The position numbers and the translations under genes were made by a program. From Desulfuromonadales bacterium (GTDB taxonomy: Bacteria; Desulfobacterota; Desulfuromonadia; Desulfuromonadales; BM103), in the NCBI GenBank assembly GCA_014860225.1, contig JACZKE010000030.1, forward strand, positions 1-64,000: 64,000 bases of DNA. The letters are read 5' to 3'. Below, one piece after another: positions 34,004 through 47,686 of this stretch (position 1 is its first letter; each line of letters starts with the position of its first letter). The notes below the pieces were generated by a model. That model ran no database searches. It was given only the letters and a program-made list of their open reading frames with translations, and was not told the origin of the DNA.

Positions 34004-35611
34004 ATGACGATATACAAAAGTGCCCTCAACACAAACTCGGCAGAGTATGCGGCGAACATTGCGATGATGGATGGTCTGGTCAGCGACCTGCGCGAGAAGG
34101 TTGCGGTCATCATGCAGGGTGGCGGTGAAAAAGCCAGGGCCAAACATGCCTTCCGCGGCAAATTACTGCCCCGCGAACGGATTCGTCAACTGCTCGACGC
34201 CGGTTCACCTTTTCTTGAGCTTTCTCAGTTTGCCGCCTGGGACATGTATGGTGGTGACGTTCACGCTGCCGGCGTCATTACTGGCATCGGACGGGTATCG
34301 GGGCGCGAGTGCGTGATCGTCGCAAACGACGCCACGATCAAGGGCGGCACCTACTACCCGCTCACGGTCAAGAAACATCTGCGCGCACAGGAAATTGCCG
34401 AAGCCAACCATCTCCCCTGCATCTACCTGGTCGACTCGGGCGGTGTTTTTCTGCCCAGACAGGAGGAGGTCTTCCCCGATCGAGAGCACTTCGGCCGCAT
34501 TTTCTATAACCAGGCCAACATGTCGAGCCAGGGGATTCCTCAGATTGCTGTAGTGATGGGCTCGTGTACAGCGGGCGGTGCATATGTTCCGGCTATGGCC
34601 GACGAGAGCATCATTGTCAAGCAGCAGGGGACGATCTTTTTGGGTGGACCGCCGCTGGTCAAGGCCGCCACCGGAGAAGTCGTCAGCGCCGAAGAACTGG
34701 GTGGTGCTGACGTGCACTGCCGTACTTCGGGAGTGACCGACCACTATGCCCAGAATGATGCCCATGCTCTGGGCCTGGCGCGCAAGGTCGTTGCGAATCT
34801 CAATCGGGTCAAGCTCCCATGTCTCGAGCTGCGTGAAATGCGCGAGCCGTATTATGATGCACAGGAGCTTCACGGCATCATTCCGACCGACAGCCGCAAG
34901 CCCTTTGATGTGCGCGAGGTGATTGCCCGGATTGTCGATGGTTCTGAGTTCGACGAGTTCAAGAAACTCTACGGCGAGACTCTGGTGTGCGTTTTTGCCC
35001 ATATCTTCGGATATCCGGTAGGGATCGTCGCCAATAACGGTATCCTCTTTTCTGAATCAGCACAAAAAGGGGCACACTTCGTTGAGTTGTGCAGCCAGCG
35101 CGGCATACCGTTGATCTTCCTGCAGAACATCACCGGCTTCATGGTCGGCAGCAAGTATGAGAGGGGCGGAATTGCCAAGGATGGAGCCAAGATGGTCACC
35201 GCGGTGGCCTGCGCCAAGGTTCCCAGGCTTACGGTGATCATCGGCGGCAGCTTCGGCGCCGGCAACTATGGCATGTGTGGTCGGGCCTACAGCCCCAATT
35301 TCCTCTGGATGTGGCCAAACGCGCGCATCTCGGTCATGGGCGGCGAGCAGGCCGCCAGCGTCCTCTCGCAGATCCGACGTGACGGCATCGAAGCGAGGGG
35401 CGGCAGCTGGACCGCGGAGGAGGAAGAGGCGTTCAAGGCACCGTTGCGCGAGCAATATGAAACCGAGGGTCATCCCTACTATGCCAGCGCCCGGCTTTGG
35501 GATGACGGGATTATTGATCCGGCCGACACTCGCATGGTGCTGGGGCTGGGCCTCTCGGCAACCCTTAATGCACCCCGGCGCGAAACCAAATTCGGCGTCT
35601 TCAGGATGTGA
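34004..35611 (+). CDS. liuB: Methylcrotonyl-CoA carboxylase, carboxyltransferase (beta) subunit
   Basis: 535-aa carboxyltransferase. It carries both halves of the carboxyltransferase fold ([30 protein letters not shown] and [43 protein letters not shown]). Length and the C-terminal [16 protein letters not shown] tail match methylcrotonyl rather than propionyl carboxylases. It transfers carboxyl from biotin to methylcrotonyl-CoA. The biotin-bearing subunit follows one gene later. Confidence 0.93.
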   Translation: MTIYKSALNTNSAEYAANIAMMDGLVSDLREKVAVIMQGGGEKARAKHAFRGKLLPRERIRQLLDAGSPFLELSQFAAWDMYGGDVHAAGVITGIGRVSGRECVIVANDATIKGGTYYPLTVKKHLRAQEIAEANHLPCIYLVDSGGVFLPRQEEVFPDREHFGRIFYNQANMSSQGIPQIAVVMGSCTAGGAYVPAMADESIIVKQQGTIFLGGPPLVKAATGEVVSAEELGGADVHCRTSGVTDHYAQNDAHALGLARKVVANLNRVKLPCLELREMREPYYDAQELHGIIPTDSRKPFDVREVIARIVDGSEFDEFKKLYGETLVCVFAHIFGYPVGIVANNGILFSESAQKGAHFVELCSQRGIPLIFLQNITGFMVGSKYERGGIAKDGAKMVTAVACAKVPRLTVIIGGSFGAGNYGMCGRAYSPNFLWMWPNARISVMGGEQAASVLSQIRRDGIEARGGSWTAEEEEAFKAPLREQYETEGHPYYASARLWDDGIIDPADTRMVLGLGLSATLNAPRRETKFGVFRM

Positions 35612-35614
35612 ACC

Positions 35615-36403
35615 ATGAACAAAAACCTGCTGACAAAAATTGACGCACGGGGTCTGGCAACCGTGACCATGAATCGGCCCGCACTGCACAACGCCTTCGA
35701 TGATCTGCTGATCACAGATTTGACCAGCGTACTGCAGCGGCTCGAGAGCGAGCCGTTGGTGCGTGTCGTGCTGCTTGCAGCCAGCGGCAAGAGCTTCTCA
35801 GCCGGAGCTGATCTGAACTGGATGCGGCGGATGGCCGACTACTCCCGGGAGGAGAATCTGGCAGACTCCATGGCCCTGGCAGGCTTGATGAGCACTCTGA
35901 ACGGGCTCTCCAAACCGACCATAGCCCTGGTCCAGGGTGCGGCCTATGGCGGCGGAGTGGGATTGGTCGCCTGCTGTGACATTGCTCTGGCGACCGACCG
36001 GGCGGCCTTCTGCCTCTCGGAGGTGAAGCTCGGCCTGATTCCGGCGGTTATCTCTCCTTATGTGGTCGAGGCCATCGGCAGTCGCGCTGCCCGCCGTTAT
36101 TTCCTGACTGCCGAGCGTTTTGACGCTGTCGAGGCGCGGCACCTCGGCCTGATCCATGAACTGGTGGCCGCAGACGACCTGCATCCACGGGGAGAAGCCC
36201 TGGCGGAATTGCTGATTCAAAATGGCCCTGCTGCCCTGGCAGCAGCCAAAAACCTGGTGGCGGTCCACGCCAAGGCCCCCATTGACGATGCCATGATCGC
36301 GGATACTGCCAGGCGCATTGCCGAGATTCGTTCCAGTGATGAAGGTAAGGATGGAGTGAGCGCCTTCCTGCAAAAACGTCCGCCCGCGTGGGTGAAAGGA
36401 TAG
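35615..36403 (+). CDS. liuC: Methylglutaconyl-CoA hydratase
   Basis: 262-aa crotonase-fold enzyme. Oxyanion motifs are GKSFSAGADLNWMRRMADY and GAAYGGGVGLVACCDIALA; the catalytic loop is EVKLGLIPAVISPYVV, with the GLIPAVISPYV signature found in methylglutaconyl-CoA hydratases (AUH/LiuC). It hydrates 3-methylglutaconyl-CoA to HMG-CoA. It lies three nucleotides after liuB and six before the alpha subunit. Confidence 0.9.
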   Translation: MNKNLLTKIDARGLATVTMNRPALHNAFDDLLITDLTSVLQRLESEPLVRVVLLAASGKSFSAGADLNWMRRMADYSREENLADSMALAGLMSTLNGLSKPTIALVQGAAYGGGVGLVACCDIALATDRAAFCLSEVKLGLIPAVISPYVVEAIGSRAARRYFLTAERFDAVEARHLGLIHELVAADDLHPRGEALAELLIQNGPAALAAAKNLVAVHAKAPIDDAMIADTARRIAEIRSSDEGKDGVSAFLQKRPPAWVKG

Positions 36404-36409
36404 CCGATC

Positions 36410-38416
36410 ATGTTTGACAAGATACTTATCGCCAATCGCGGCGAAATTGCCTGTCGTATCATCCGTACTGCCAAACAGATGGGGATCCGTACCGTAGCGG
36501 TGTATTCCGATGCCGATGCCAGGGCCATGCACGTTGTCCTGGCCGACGAAGCTTATCATATCGGCCCGGCTCCGGCGCGCGAGAGTTACCTGCAGGCGGA
36601 CCGGATCCTTGAGGTGGCACTTGCGAGTGGTGCCCAGGCGATTCACCCCGGCTATGGGTTTATGGCCGAAAATGCCGCGTTTGCCGCCGCCTGTGCCAAG
36701 GCAGGGGTCGTGTTCATCGGACCGCCCGTCGCCGCGATCGAGGCGATGGGATCGAAAAGCGCCGCCAAGGCCATCATGGCGCAAGTGAACGTGCCGTTGG
36801 TCCCCGGTTATCACGGTGACAACCAGGACCCCGGACTGCTGCAGGCTGAATCAGAAAAAATCGGTTACCCGCAGTTGATCAAGGCCTGTGCCGGCGGCGG
36901 TGGCAAAGGGATGCGTGTGGTGCAGAATGCCAGCGCGTTCATCACTGCCCTTGAGGCCGTCAAGCGCGAGGCGACCGCTTCTTTTGGTGATGACAATGTA
37001 CTGCTAGAGCGCTACCTGACCAAGCCCCGCCATGTCGAGATCCAGGTCTTTGCCGACACGCAAGGCAACGTCTTGCACCTGTTTGAGCGAGATTGTTCGA
37101 TTCAGCGCCGGCATCAAAAGATTCTGGAAGAGGCTCCGGCCCCAGGAATAACCAGCCGGTTGCGAGCCCGAATGGGGGAAACCGCGGTCGCTGCAGCCAA
37201 AGCCATTGGCTACGTCGGTGCCGGCACGGTAGAATTCTTGTTTGATGAGGACGATTCTTTTTACTTCATGGAGATGAACACCCGCTTGCAGGTAGAACAT
37301 CCGGTCACCGAGATGATCACCGGTCAGGACCTGGTTGAATGGCAGCTGCTGGTCGCTTGCGGAGAACCACTGCCTTGTGGCCAAAAGGACCTCGCCATCG
37401 CTGGCCATGCCATCGAAACCCGTATTTACGCCGAAGATGCCGACCGTGACTTTCTGCCTTCAATTGGCCTGCTAAGACACCTGCGTACCCCTGCCGAGAC
37501 TACCAACGTGCGCATCGACACCGGCGTTCGCCAGGGCGATGAGGTGAGCATGCATTACGACCCGATGATCGCCAAGTTGATCGTCTGGGATACAGACCGT
37601 GCCGCAGCGCTGCGTCGTTTGCGCCAGGCCCTGAGTGAATTTCAGATCGTCGGAGTGACCACCAACATTGAGTTCTTAAGTGCAATCGCAGCGCATTCGG
37701 CCTTTGCCGGGGCAGAGCTGCATACCGGTTTTATCGCCAATCACAGTGATGAGCTTTTCCCCGACACTGCGCCGGCCTCGGACAGGGTTCTGGCCCTGGC
37801 CGCTCTGGATATCCTGTTGCAGCGGGGTGAAGAGGCCAAGCGCGATGCCTTCGCGTCATCTGATCCATATTCACCCTGGAATCTGACCAATGGTTGGCAA
37901 TTGAACGGTGACAACTTCCACGAACTGATATTCCTGGACGGTGATGAGGCTGTTCAGGTGGTGGCACACTACCGGGCCGACAGTTTCCTGCTTGATTTGC
38001 CTGGCGGTCCTCAGCTGGTGCGTGGCGAACGGGATGTTGCCGGCGATCTTTGCGCCGACCTCGGAGGAACACGCATCAAGGCAACCGTCGTCCGTCATGG
38101 TGCGGATTTAACGGTTATGAGCCATGGCTTCAGCCACCGTTTAACTTTGCACGATCCCCATGCCCTTGCAGGTGAACTCGATGAGGCAGGTGGCAAGCTG
38201 ACCGCTCCGATGCCTGGTAAGGTCATTGCCGTCATGGTCAAGGTCGGCGACGAGGTTAAAAAAGGTACGCCGCTGGTGATTCTCGAAGCGATGAAAATGG
38301 AGCATACCATCGTCGCTCCCGTCGATGGTATCGTCAGCCAGGTGAACTTCAAGGTAGGGGGGCAGGTTAGTGATGGCGACGCCTTGCTCGCTTTCGAGGT
38401 TGTGGAGGTCTGCTGA
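36410..38416 (+). CDS. liuD: Methylcrotonyl-CoA carboxylase, biotin-carboxylase (alpha) subunit
   Basis: 668-aa biotin enzyme. Biotin-carboxylase domain from the N-terminus ([23 protein letters not shown]-grasp [39 protein letters not shown]), a BT domain, and a C-terminal biotinyl domain with the biotinylated Lys in [16 protein letters not shown] (about residue 631). Carries out the ATP- and bicarbonate-dependent carboxylation half-reaction; subunit length matches MccA/LiuD. Confidence 0.93.
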   Translation: MFDKILIANRGEIACRIIRTAKQMGIRTVAVYSDADARAMHVVLADEAYHIGPAPARESYLQADRILEVALASGAQAIHPGYGFMAENAAFAAACAKAGVVFIGPPVAAIEAMGSKSAAKAIMAQVNVPLVPGYHGDNQDPGLLQAESEKIGYPQLIKACAGGGGKGMRVVQNASAFITALEAVKREATASFGDDNVLLERYLTKPRHVEIQVFADTQGNVLHLFERDCSIQRRHQKILEEAPAPGITSRLRARMGETAVAAAKAIGYVGAGTVEFLFDEDDSFYFMEMNTRLQVEHPVTEMITGQDLVEWQLLVACGEPLPCGQKDLAIAGHAIETRIYAEDADRDFLPSIGLLRHLRTPAETTNVRIDTGVRQGDEVSMHYDPMIAKLIVWDTDRAAALRRLRQALSEFQIVGVTTNIEFLSAIAAHSAFAGAELHTGFIANHSDELFPDTAPASDRVLALAALDILLQRGEEAKRDAFASSDPYSPWNLTNGWQLNGDNFHELIFLDGDEAVQVVAHYRADSFLLDLPGGPQLVRGERDVAGDLCADLGGTRIKATVVRHGADLTVMSHGFSHRLTLHDPHALAGELDEAGGKLTAPMPGKVIAVMVKVGDEVKKGTPLVILEAMKMEHTIVAPVDGIVSQVNFKVGGQVSDGDALLAFEVVEVC

Positions 38417-38417
38417 G

Positions 38418-39332
38418 ATGAAGCTGCCGAAACAGGTCAAAATTGTCGAGGTCGGACCGCGAGACGGCCTGCAAAACGAAGTGGCGATCATGCCGACTGC
38501 CGTCAAGATTGAATTCATCGACCTTTTGACCGCTGCCGGTTTGCCGTCCATTGAGGTCACCAGCTTTGTATCGCCCAAGTGGGTCCCGCAGATGGCAGAT
38601 AATGCCCGTGTAATGGCCGGCATCAAACAGCGTGCCGGTGTCAGCTACCCGGTGCTGACTCCCAATCTTATGGGGCTGGATGCTGCGGTGACAGCCGGAG
38701 CGCAGGAAGTTGCCGTGTTCGGAGCCGCTTCCGAGAGTTTCTCACAAAAAAACATCAACTGTTCCATCGAGACAAGCTTGAGCCGTTTCGAAGAACTCGT
38801 GACTTCGGCCCACCGGCAGGGTCTCAAAGTGCGTGGCTATGTTTCCTGTGCCCTCGGCTGTCCTTACGAGGGTGAAATCAGCCCAAACAGGGTCGCGGGG
38901 GTGGCAGAGCGTTTATATCAGATGGGATGCTACGAAATCTCTCTGGGAGACACGATCGGTGTCGGCACTCCCGGTAAAGTCGAGAAGATGCTGCGGGCGG
39001 TTGCTGCAAAGATGCCGGTGGCGCAGATGGCAGTGCATTTTCACGACACCTACGGCCAGGCACTGGCCAATATCCTGACAGCCTTGCAATGTGGCGTTGC
39101 TGTTGTTGACAGTTCGGTGGCAGGTCTCGGTGGTTGCCCCTATGCCGTAGGCGCCTCCGGAAATGTAGCTAGCGAGGATTTGCTCTATATGCTTGATGGT
39201 CTCGGTATCGAGACAGGGGTTGATCTGGAAAAGCTCTTGGCGGCAGGGCAGTTCATCTGCACTCACCTTGGCCGTCGTTCCGGTTCCAGGGTCGCCCTGG
39301 CCCTTGGCTCCAGACATAAAAACGTATTATGA
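38418..39332 (+). CDS. liuE: Hydroxymethylglutaryl-CoA lyase
   Basis: 304-aa TIM-barrel lyase splitting HMG-CoA into acetyl-CoA and acetoacetate, the last step of leucine catabolism. Signatures are [12 protein letters not shown] (metal- and substrate-binding), [12 protein letters not shown] (metal His pair region) and [20 protein letters not shown] with the catalytic Cys. The ATG at 38418 is one nucleotide past the liuD stop. It ends 13 nt before the convergent mglA gene, with no obvious terminator. Confidence 0.94.
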   Translation: MKLPKQVKIVEVGPRDGLQNEVAIMPTAVKIEFIDLLTAAGLPSIEVTSFVSPKWVPQMADNARVMAGIKQRAGVSYPVLTPNLMGLDAAVTAGAQEVAVFGAASESFSQKNINCSIETSLSRFEELVTSAHRQGLKVRGYVSCALGCPYEGEISPNRVAGVAERLYQMGCYEISLGDTIGVGTPGKVEKMLRAVAAKMPVAQMAVHFHDTYGQALANILTALQCGVAVVDSSVAGLGGCPYAVGASGNVASEDLLYMLDGLGIETGVDLEKLLAAGQFICTHLGRRSGSRVALALGSRHKNVL

Positions 39333-39345
39333 TTAAGATCAGCTT

Positions 39346-39942
39346 CTAAGCGGCAGCCCCACCTCTTTTGAGTTCCATAAGAATCAGCTTTGCAACCGCT
39401 TTCAGGGTCTCGAAGACCCCCTCTCCGGTCTGGGCGCAGGCAGTGAATTCGGTTACGCCATTTGGGTTCAATAACTCACGCAACTCATCGAGCGGTGTAC
39501 AGTTGGGCAGGTCCTGCTTGTTGTACTGAATGACGAAAGGAAGTTTCTCCAGTTCGTATCCTTGCTCTTCGAGGTTGTCCTTGAGGTTTTCCATGCTCTC
39601 GATGTTGGCATCGAGTCGCTCTTCTTGTGAGTCGGCAACAAAGACAACACCGTCAACACCTTTGAGGATCAGTTTGCGAGAAGCATCGTAAAAGACCTGA
39701 CCGGGAACAGTATAAAGGTGGAAACGGGTTTTGAAGCCACGGATTTCACCAAGTGCCAGTGGTAGAAAGTCGAAAAAAAGAGTTCGCTCGGTTTCCGTTG
39801 CCAGCGAGATCATTTTCCCTTTGGCTTCAGGAGCGGTCTTCTGGTAGACAAACTGCAGGTTGGTTGTCTTGCCGCACAGTCCCGGACCATAGTAAACGAT
39901 TTTGCAGTTTATTTCGCGGGATGCGTAGTTGATGAAAGACAT
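39346..39942 (-). CDS. MglA-like small GTPase
   Basis: 198-aa Ras-like GTPase of the MglA family. The P-loop is variant ([11 protein letters not shown], 18-28), with [10 protein letters not shown] and [12 protein letters not shown] (switch II, PG instead of DxxG), QYNKQDLP (NKxD) and a C-terminal base motif. MglA proteins set cell polarity for motility or protein placement and need a roadblock partner as activator; that partner is encoded just upstream. Reading direction and 12-nt gap indicate an operon. Confidence 0.9.
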   Translation of the reverse strand: MSFINYASREINCKIVYYGPGLCGKTTNLQFVYQKTAPEAKGKMISLATETERTLFFDFLPLALGEIRGFKTRFHLYTVPGQVFYDASRKLILKGVDGVVFVADSQEERLDANIESMENLKDNLEEQGYELEKLPFVIQYNKQDLPNCTPLDELRELLNPNGVTEFTACAQTGEGVFETLKAVAKLILMELKRGGAAA

Positions 39943-39954
39943 GGTCCGGTATCC

Positions 39955-40455
39955 TCAGCTGAACAGGTTGTCTATGTCGTCGTCTGTGATCTCGGCAAAA
40001 GGACTATCGGCGTTGCCGGTTTTCTCCATTTCCGCCGCTTTAACCGCAAGATCGTGGAAAATCCCGGCCAGTTCATCGCTTGCCTTTTTGACGCGCAGCC
40101 TGACAAGACCAAGAGAGCTGCGATTGTCAAAAATGACGACCAGGATAACACGCTGGGCAATGATCGAAATGTGAATGTTGTCCTTTTCCCCCTCGTGGAA
40201 CAGAATGGAAAATTCTTTCTCGCCGATCAGTTTGGCGAGCCCGCCAGTAGCCGCAATGTTGCCGGCCGTCAGTGATGCAAGGCTGGTGGTGTCGAGATTT
40301 TCGGTTTCGCCACAACCTGCGATCAGCTGCCCGTTTTTGTCAACCAGGAAGATGACTTTGGCGTTGGATTCGCGCAACAGTTTTTCAATGACTGCGCTGA
40401 TCCTTTGAAATTCCTCTTCGTACATGACAAAGGAATTGTTCTGTGGCTCGAGCAT
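39955..40455 (-). CDS. Roadblock/LC7-domain protein, MglB-like GTPase-activating partner
   Basis: 166-aa protein. A roadblock fold runs from about 15 to 130 (FQRISAVIEKLLRESNAKVIFLVDKNGQLIAGCG, LASLTAGNIAATGGLAKLIGEKEFSILF), with an acidic tail EITDDDIDNLF resembling the C-terminus of MglB homologues. MglB binds MglA-GDP/GTP and speeds GTP hydrolysis. ATG 40455 is backed by AAGGAG; an internal ATG at 40425 is weaker. Confidence 0.88.
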   Translation of the reverse strand: MLEPQNNSFVMYEEEFQRISAVIEKLLRESNAKVIFLVDKNGQLIAGCGETENLDTTSLASLTAGNIAATGGLAKLIGEKEFSILFHEGEKDNIHISIIAQRVILVVIFDNRSSLGLVRLRVKKASDELAGIFHDLAVKAAEMEKTGNADSPFAEITDDDIDNLFS

Positions 40456-40593
40456 TCGGGTTCTCCTTGATAGGGGGGTACACCAATAGCCCTTATAGCA
40501 TTTCATCTGCCCCCTTATCAAGGGTTTTTGCCTTGCCTCTCAAGGGTGATCAAGGTTTGTCCCGTGGCTCCCCGGAGTAGAATTTTGCAAAAA

Positions 40594-40625
40594 AAAGCTC
40601 CCGACGCAAACGCCGGGAGCTTTTT
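40594..40625 (-). terminator. Bidirectional terminator after PFOR
   Basis: AAAGCTCCCG/CGGGAGCTTT stem with flanking T runs on both strands, 20 nt past the PFOR stop and between it and the roadblock gene start. Confidence 0.85.
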
Positions 40626-40643
40626 CCATGACAGTAGGATTGC

Positions 40644-44231
<3,588 letters not shown>

Positions 44232-44307
44232 CAGGCTTTCTCCTTGACTGGAATGTTGTATCGATAAATTGGTTCTATACGATATTCTGAAAAACGTTTG
44301 AACCAGT

Positions 44308-44907
44308 TCAGATGTCCCGCCGACCTTCGACGGCACGGTTCACGGTTGCCTCATCAACATACTCGAGTTCACTGCCCATCGGGATGCCATAAGCCAGGCG
44401 GGTCAGCCTGATGCCGAGGGGTTGAATCAGCTTGGTCAGATAGAGTGCTGTAGCGTCACCCTCAACAGTAAAATTGGTTGCTATGATAACCTCCTTGACA
44501 TCGCTTTGTTGCAGACGCTTGATCAGAGGGGCGATCTTGAGATCTTCCGGGCCGATGCCGTCGAGCGGTGACAGTGCACCATGCAGCACATGGTAGCGAC
44601 CTTTGAAAGATCGACTGCGCTCGATTGCCAATAATGCCTGAGGTTCTTCAACAATGCAGAGCAGGCTCTCGTCCCGCCCCGTGTCGCTGCAGAGGGAACA
44701 GGGATCCTGTTCCGTGATATGGAAACAGGTGGAGCAGAAACGCGTGTTGCGCCGAAGTTCCAGAATCGCCGATGCCAGGGCCTCGGTCTGAGTCGTGGGT
44801 TGACGGAGCAAAAAAAAGGCCAACCGGGTTGCCGTTTTGTTGCCGACACCTGGAAACTTGGCTAGTTCTGCCACTAATCGTGTGAAAGACGGAATGGAGT
44901 TTAACAT
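44308..44907 (-). CDS. recR: Recombination protein RecR
   Basis: 199-aa RecR: helix-hairpin-helix start (ELAKFPGVGNKTATRLAFFLL), Cys4 zinc finger CSTCFHITEQDPCSLC, Toprim segment (LCIVEEPQALLAIER) and the conserved C-terminal RLAYGIPMGSELEYVDEATVNRAVEGRR. Acts in RecFOR loading of RecA at gaps. Ordered dnaX-ybaB-recR, as in many bacteria. Confidence 0.97.
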   Translation of the reverse strand: MLNSIPSFTRLVAELAKFPGVGNKTATRLAFFLLRQPTTQTEALASAILELRRNTRFCSTCFHITEQDPCSLCSDTGRDESLLCIVEEPQALLAIERSRSFKGRYHVLHGALSPLDGIGPEDLKIAPLIKRLQQSDVKEVIIATNFTVEGDATALYLTKLIQPLGIRLTRLAYGIPMGSELEYVDEATVNRAVEGRRDI

Positions 44908-45153
44908 AATTTTTCGCAGAGATTCAACAGTTTATGAGATTCCAGGGATATTTTAAGAGGGCCAAATATTTTTCGTATCACTGAAAAAACACCGTAAATA
45001 ATTTTTACTTTTAATAAAAAAAATTATCATAACTTTAAATTTCTGCTGTTTGCAAGGATTAAGTTCAGTCTGATGGCTCACAGACAAGGCCGCGAGTTCA
45101 GCTAAATTATAAAATTTTCCTTCGTATGTGGCGGCTGTCCGCCGAATATTTTA
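44908..45153. other. AT-rich gap before recR
   Basis: Upstream of recR on the minus strand, a stretch rich in A/T (45000-45050) that probably supplies a separate promoter for recR and nifJ. No gene. Confidence 0.4.
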
Positions 45154-45471
45154 CTAAAAGAGGCCGGGAAGATTCATGCCGCCGGTAAGTTTGCTCATCT
45201 CTTCCTGAGCCATCTGCTGGCTCTGCTTGATTGCTTCGTTGACAGCTGCAGTCACCAGATCCTGGAGCATTTCCACATCGTCCGGATCAACAGCTGTGGG
45301 ATCAATCTTTAACTCAAGCAGCAGCTGTTTGCCGTTGACAACGGCAGTGACCATGCCGCCTCCTGCAGACGCCTCAACCTGCTTATGCTCGAGTTCTTCC
45401 TGCAATTCTGCCATGCGACGTTGCATTTGCTGGGCCTGCTTCATGATGTTGCCGAGACCACCTTTAGACAT
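45154..45471 (-). CDS. YbaB/EbfC nucleoid-associated protein
   Basis: 105-aa DNA-binding protein of the YbaB/EbfC family: helical start (NIMKQAQQMQRRMAELQEELEHKQVEASAGGGMVTAVVNGKQLLLELKIDPTAV is too long to be coincidental) and a Gln/Met-rich end. Lies between dnaX and recR as usual. GGAGG precedes the ATG at 45471; the upstream in-frame ATG is disfavoured. Confidence 0.9.
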   Translation of the reverse strand: MSKGGLGNIMKQAQQMQRRMAELQEELEHKQVEASAGGGMVTAVVNGKQLLLELKIDPTAVDPDDVEMLQDLVTAAVNEAIKQSQQMAQEEMSKLTGGMNLPGLF

Positions 45472-45557
45472 AGTGATTCCTCCGATTATGGGTATTGACA
45501 CGATCGCTGATATAGAAGAGCTGGCAATTCTGGAGCCAGCTCCCGGGTCTGACGTTT

Positions 45558-47234
45558 TTAAACAAACCCCTTGTCGATAGGGATGACTTTCTTGATTTTC
45601 CCGTCAAACACACTCTGAACCGCTTTCAGAGCAGGATGCTCCATGGCGTCCTCACGCAGGCGTCGCATGCGATCCGTTTCTTTGGCGTGACGGGCCTCTA
45701 CAAGAGACGGTGGTGTATCCAGCTGCTTGACATCAATAGCAGACACTCGCAGCTTTATCGGTTGTCCAAAATATTCAGCCGCCAGGATTTCAAGGTCTTG
45801 ACTGATCTCCTGCTCCTGCAGTTGGCTGATCATGAATGACTCTTTTGGGTAACCGATCTCCAGAACAGGCGGCTCCAGTTTAAGCAGGCGGCCATGTTCC
45901 ATGACCGAACCGAGCATCGGCCGGCTTTGTTTGACTTTCTCAACCAGCCCCTGCCATCCCTTACTGTCAGTCGATACGGCGACGGGGGCTTCAGGCTTTT
46001 TTGGCGGTGGCGCTTCTGGGGTAGAACGTTGCGGTATTTCGGGTGTTGACTGCCGTGGAATGCTCTGGGCCTTCTGCAAAGGCATTGTGCTCAGGCGTTT
46101 TTCCAGATTTTCGATGTGGCTGATGAGTTTGCCGATCTCCTGCGAGGGGGCAAGAGTGGCCAGGCGAACCAGGCTCATCTCCAGGGTCAACAGAGGGTAA
46201 CTGCTATGGACCAGCTCGCTTTGGGTCTTCATGAGCAAGGTGACGATACGCTGCAGATCCTCAAGAGAAGCCTCTTCTGCCAGAGCTTTCAGGTCCTTCA
46301 ACTCATCACCGACCAGGTCGAGCATTTCTGCGGGTTCTTCAACTACTTTACAGATAACCATGCCGCGGAACATCTCGAGCAGGTCCTGGGTGAATTGACG
46401 CAGGGCCAGTCCGAGTTGATCAATCCGGCGCGCTGCATCGAGTGCCCGCCGACTGTCACGTTGAATTACTGCTTCAACAGTATCGATCAGCAGGCGACGA
46501 TCAACCATGCCGAGCAGGGTTTGCACGGCTTCATCGTCGACCTCATCACCAGAAAAGGCAATCACCTGATCGAGAGTGGAGAGCGAATCGCGCATGCTCC
46601 CTTCGCCCTGACGAGCAACCAGGCTGAGGCTCCGGTCAGAAATCGTCAACTTTTCTGCGTCCGAAATTTCACGCAGGCGGGCAGCCACTCGAACCAACGG
46701 GATCTTGCGGAAATCGAAACGCTGGCAGCGTGACAGGATGGTGATCGGAATCTTGTGAGGTTCCGTGGTTGCAAAGATAAATTTAGCATGCTCAGGAGGC
46801 TCTTCAAGGGTCTTCAGCAACGCATTGAAGGCGTTGGTCGAGAGCATGTGGACTTCGTCGATGATGAAAATCTTGTAGCGCGATCGGTTGGGCAGGTAGC
46901 GGATGTTTTCGCGTAACTCGCGGACGTCGTCGACACCAGTATTTGAAGCACCGTCGATTTCGAGGACATCCAGGCCCTGCCCGGCTGTGATTTCAGTACA
47001 GGATGAACAGATGCCACAAGGCAGGTCGGAGAGTCCCTGATCACAGTTCAGCGCTTTGGCAAGGATGCGGGCCGCAGAAGTTTTGCCGACACCACGTGCG
47101 CCGGTGAAGAGGAAGGCATGATGAATACGACCGGAACGGATGGCGTTCGCCAAGGTCTGGCTGACATGTTCCTGGCCAATCAGATCGGTAAAATTTTGTG
47201 GTCGCCACTTACGGGCGAGAACCAGGTAGGCCAT
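45558..47234 (-). CDS. dnaX: DNA polymerase III tau/gamma subunit
   Basis: 558-aa clamp-loader ATPase. Walker A GARGVGKTSAARILAKALNC, zinc finger CGICSSC, Walker B IIDEVHML, sensor 1 FIFATTEPHKIPITILSRCQRF, and a Pro-rich linker before a C-terminal tail are in order. Start ATG 47234 (MAYLVLARKWRPQNFTDLIGQ) is the family start; upstream codons overlap the SRP RNA and were not used. Confidence 0.95.
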   Translation of the reverse strand: MAYLVLARKWRPQNFTDLIGQEHVSQTLANAIRSGRIHHAFLFTGARGVGKTSAARILAKALNCDQGLSDLPCGICSSCTEITAGQGLDVLEIDGASNTGVDDVRELRENIRYLPNRSRYKIFIIDEVHMLSTNAFNALLKTLEEPPEHAKFIFATTEPHKIPITILSRCQRFDFRKIPLVRVAARLREISDAEKLTISDRSLSLVARQGEGSMRDSLSTLDQVIAFSGDEVDDEAVQTLLGMVDRRLLIDTVEAVIQRDSRRALDAARRIDQLGLALRQFTQDLLEMFRGMVICKVVEEPAEMLDLVGDELKDLKALAEEASLEDLQRIVTLLMKTQSELVHSSYPLLTLEMSLVRLATLAPSQEIGKLISHIENLEKRLSTMPLQKAQSIPRQSTPEIPQRSTPEAPPPKKPEAPVAVSTDSKGWQGLVEKVKQSRPMLGSVMEHGRLLKLEPPVLEIGYPKESFMISQLQEQEISQDLEILAAEYFGQPIKLRVSAIDVKQLDTPPSLVEARHAKETDRMRRLREDAMEHPALKAVQSVFDGKIKKVIPIDKGFV

Positions 47235-47288
47235 TGTCTCACAGTTCGGCAGAAGGGGAGCACAGCAACCGGCGACTTGCCGGCACAA

Positions 47289-47394
47289 GTGACAGCCAGG
47301 CGCTCCCGCGGCACACGGCTGAGACCGCTGCCGCTGCTCCCTTCCGGGCCTGACGGAGTTCACGGTCGTCCGTTGCGCGGGACCCGGCTGTCAC
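47289..47394 (-). ncRNA. ffs: Signal recognition particle 4.5S RNA
   Basis: 106-nt bacterial SRP RNA. Terminal arms GTGACAGCC/GGCTGTCAC close it; the conserved SRP domain (CAGGCCCGGAAGGGAGCAGC on the minus strand) includes the GGAA tetraloop region and asymmetric internal loop. Located between tRNA-Ser and dnaX, a common arrangement. Confidence 0.93.
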
Positions 47395-47463
47395 TTCTGA
47401 CGGCAAATACTTATCATGGCGAGAGTCAATTCTTAAATCCAAATGCCTCCTGTAACCGGAAAA

Positions 47464-47556
<93 letters not shown>

Positions 47557-47567
47557 GCAGAACAGGG

Positions 47568-47597
47568 AAAGTACACTAAAGTGCGCTTTTCTGTAAA
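47568..47597 (-). promoter_or_regulatory. Promoter of tRNA-Ser
   Basis: TTTACA (47592-47597) and TACTTT (47568-47573) on the minus strand with an 18-nt spacer, 12 nt before the tRNA 5' end. Confidence 0.55.
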
Positions 47598-47686
47598 GGG
47601 TTTTCTCCGCAAGGCGAAACGTTGAAAATTGAGTGTACCCGGTTCCCTGGTTAGAAAAGCAGGAACAACCAGTGCTCGTATGGAAA

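Noticed and set aside
35798-36814. 338-codon frame antisense to liuC/liuD
   Set aside because: Same reasoning; spans two genes on the opposite strand.
44232-44336. Longer start for PFOR
   Set aside because: Upstream residues lack family similarity, and the AAGGAG site favours ATG 44231.
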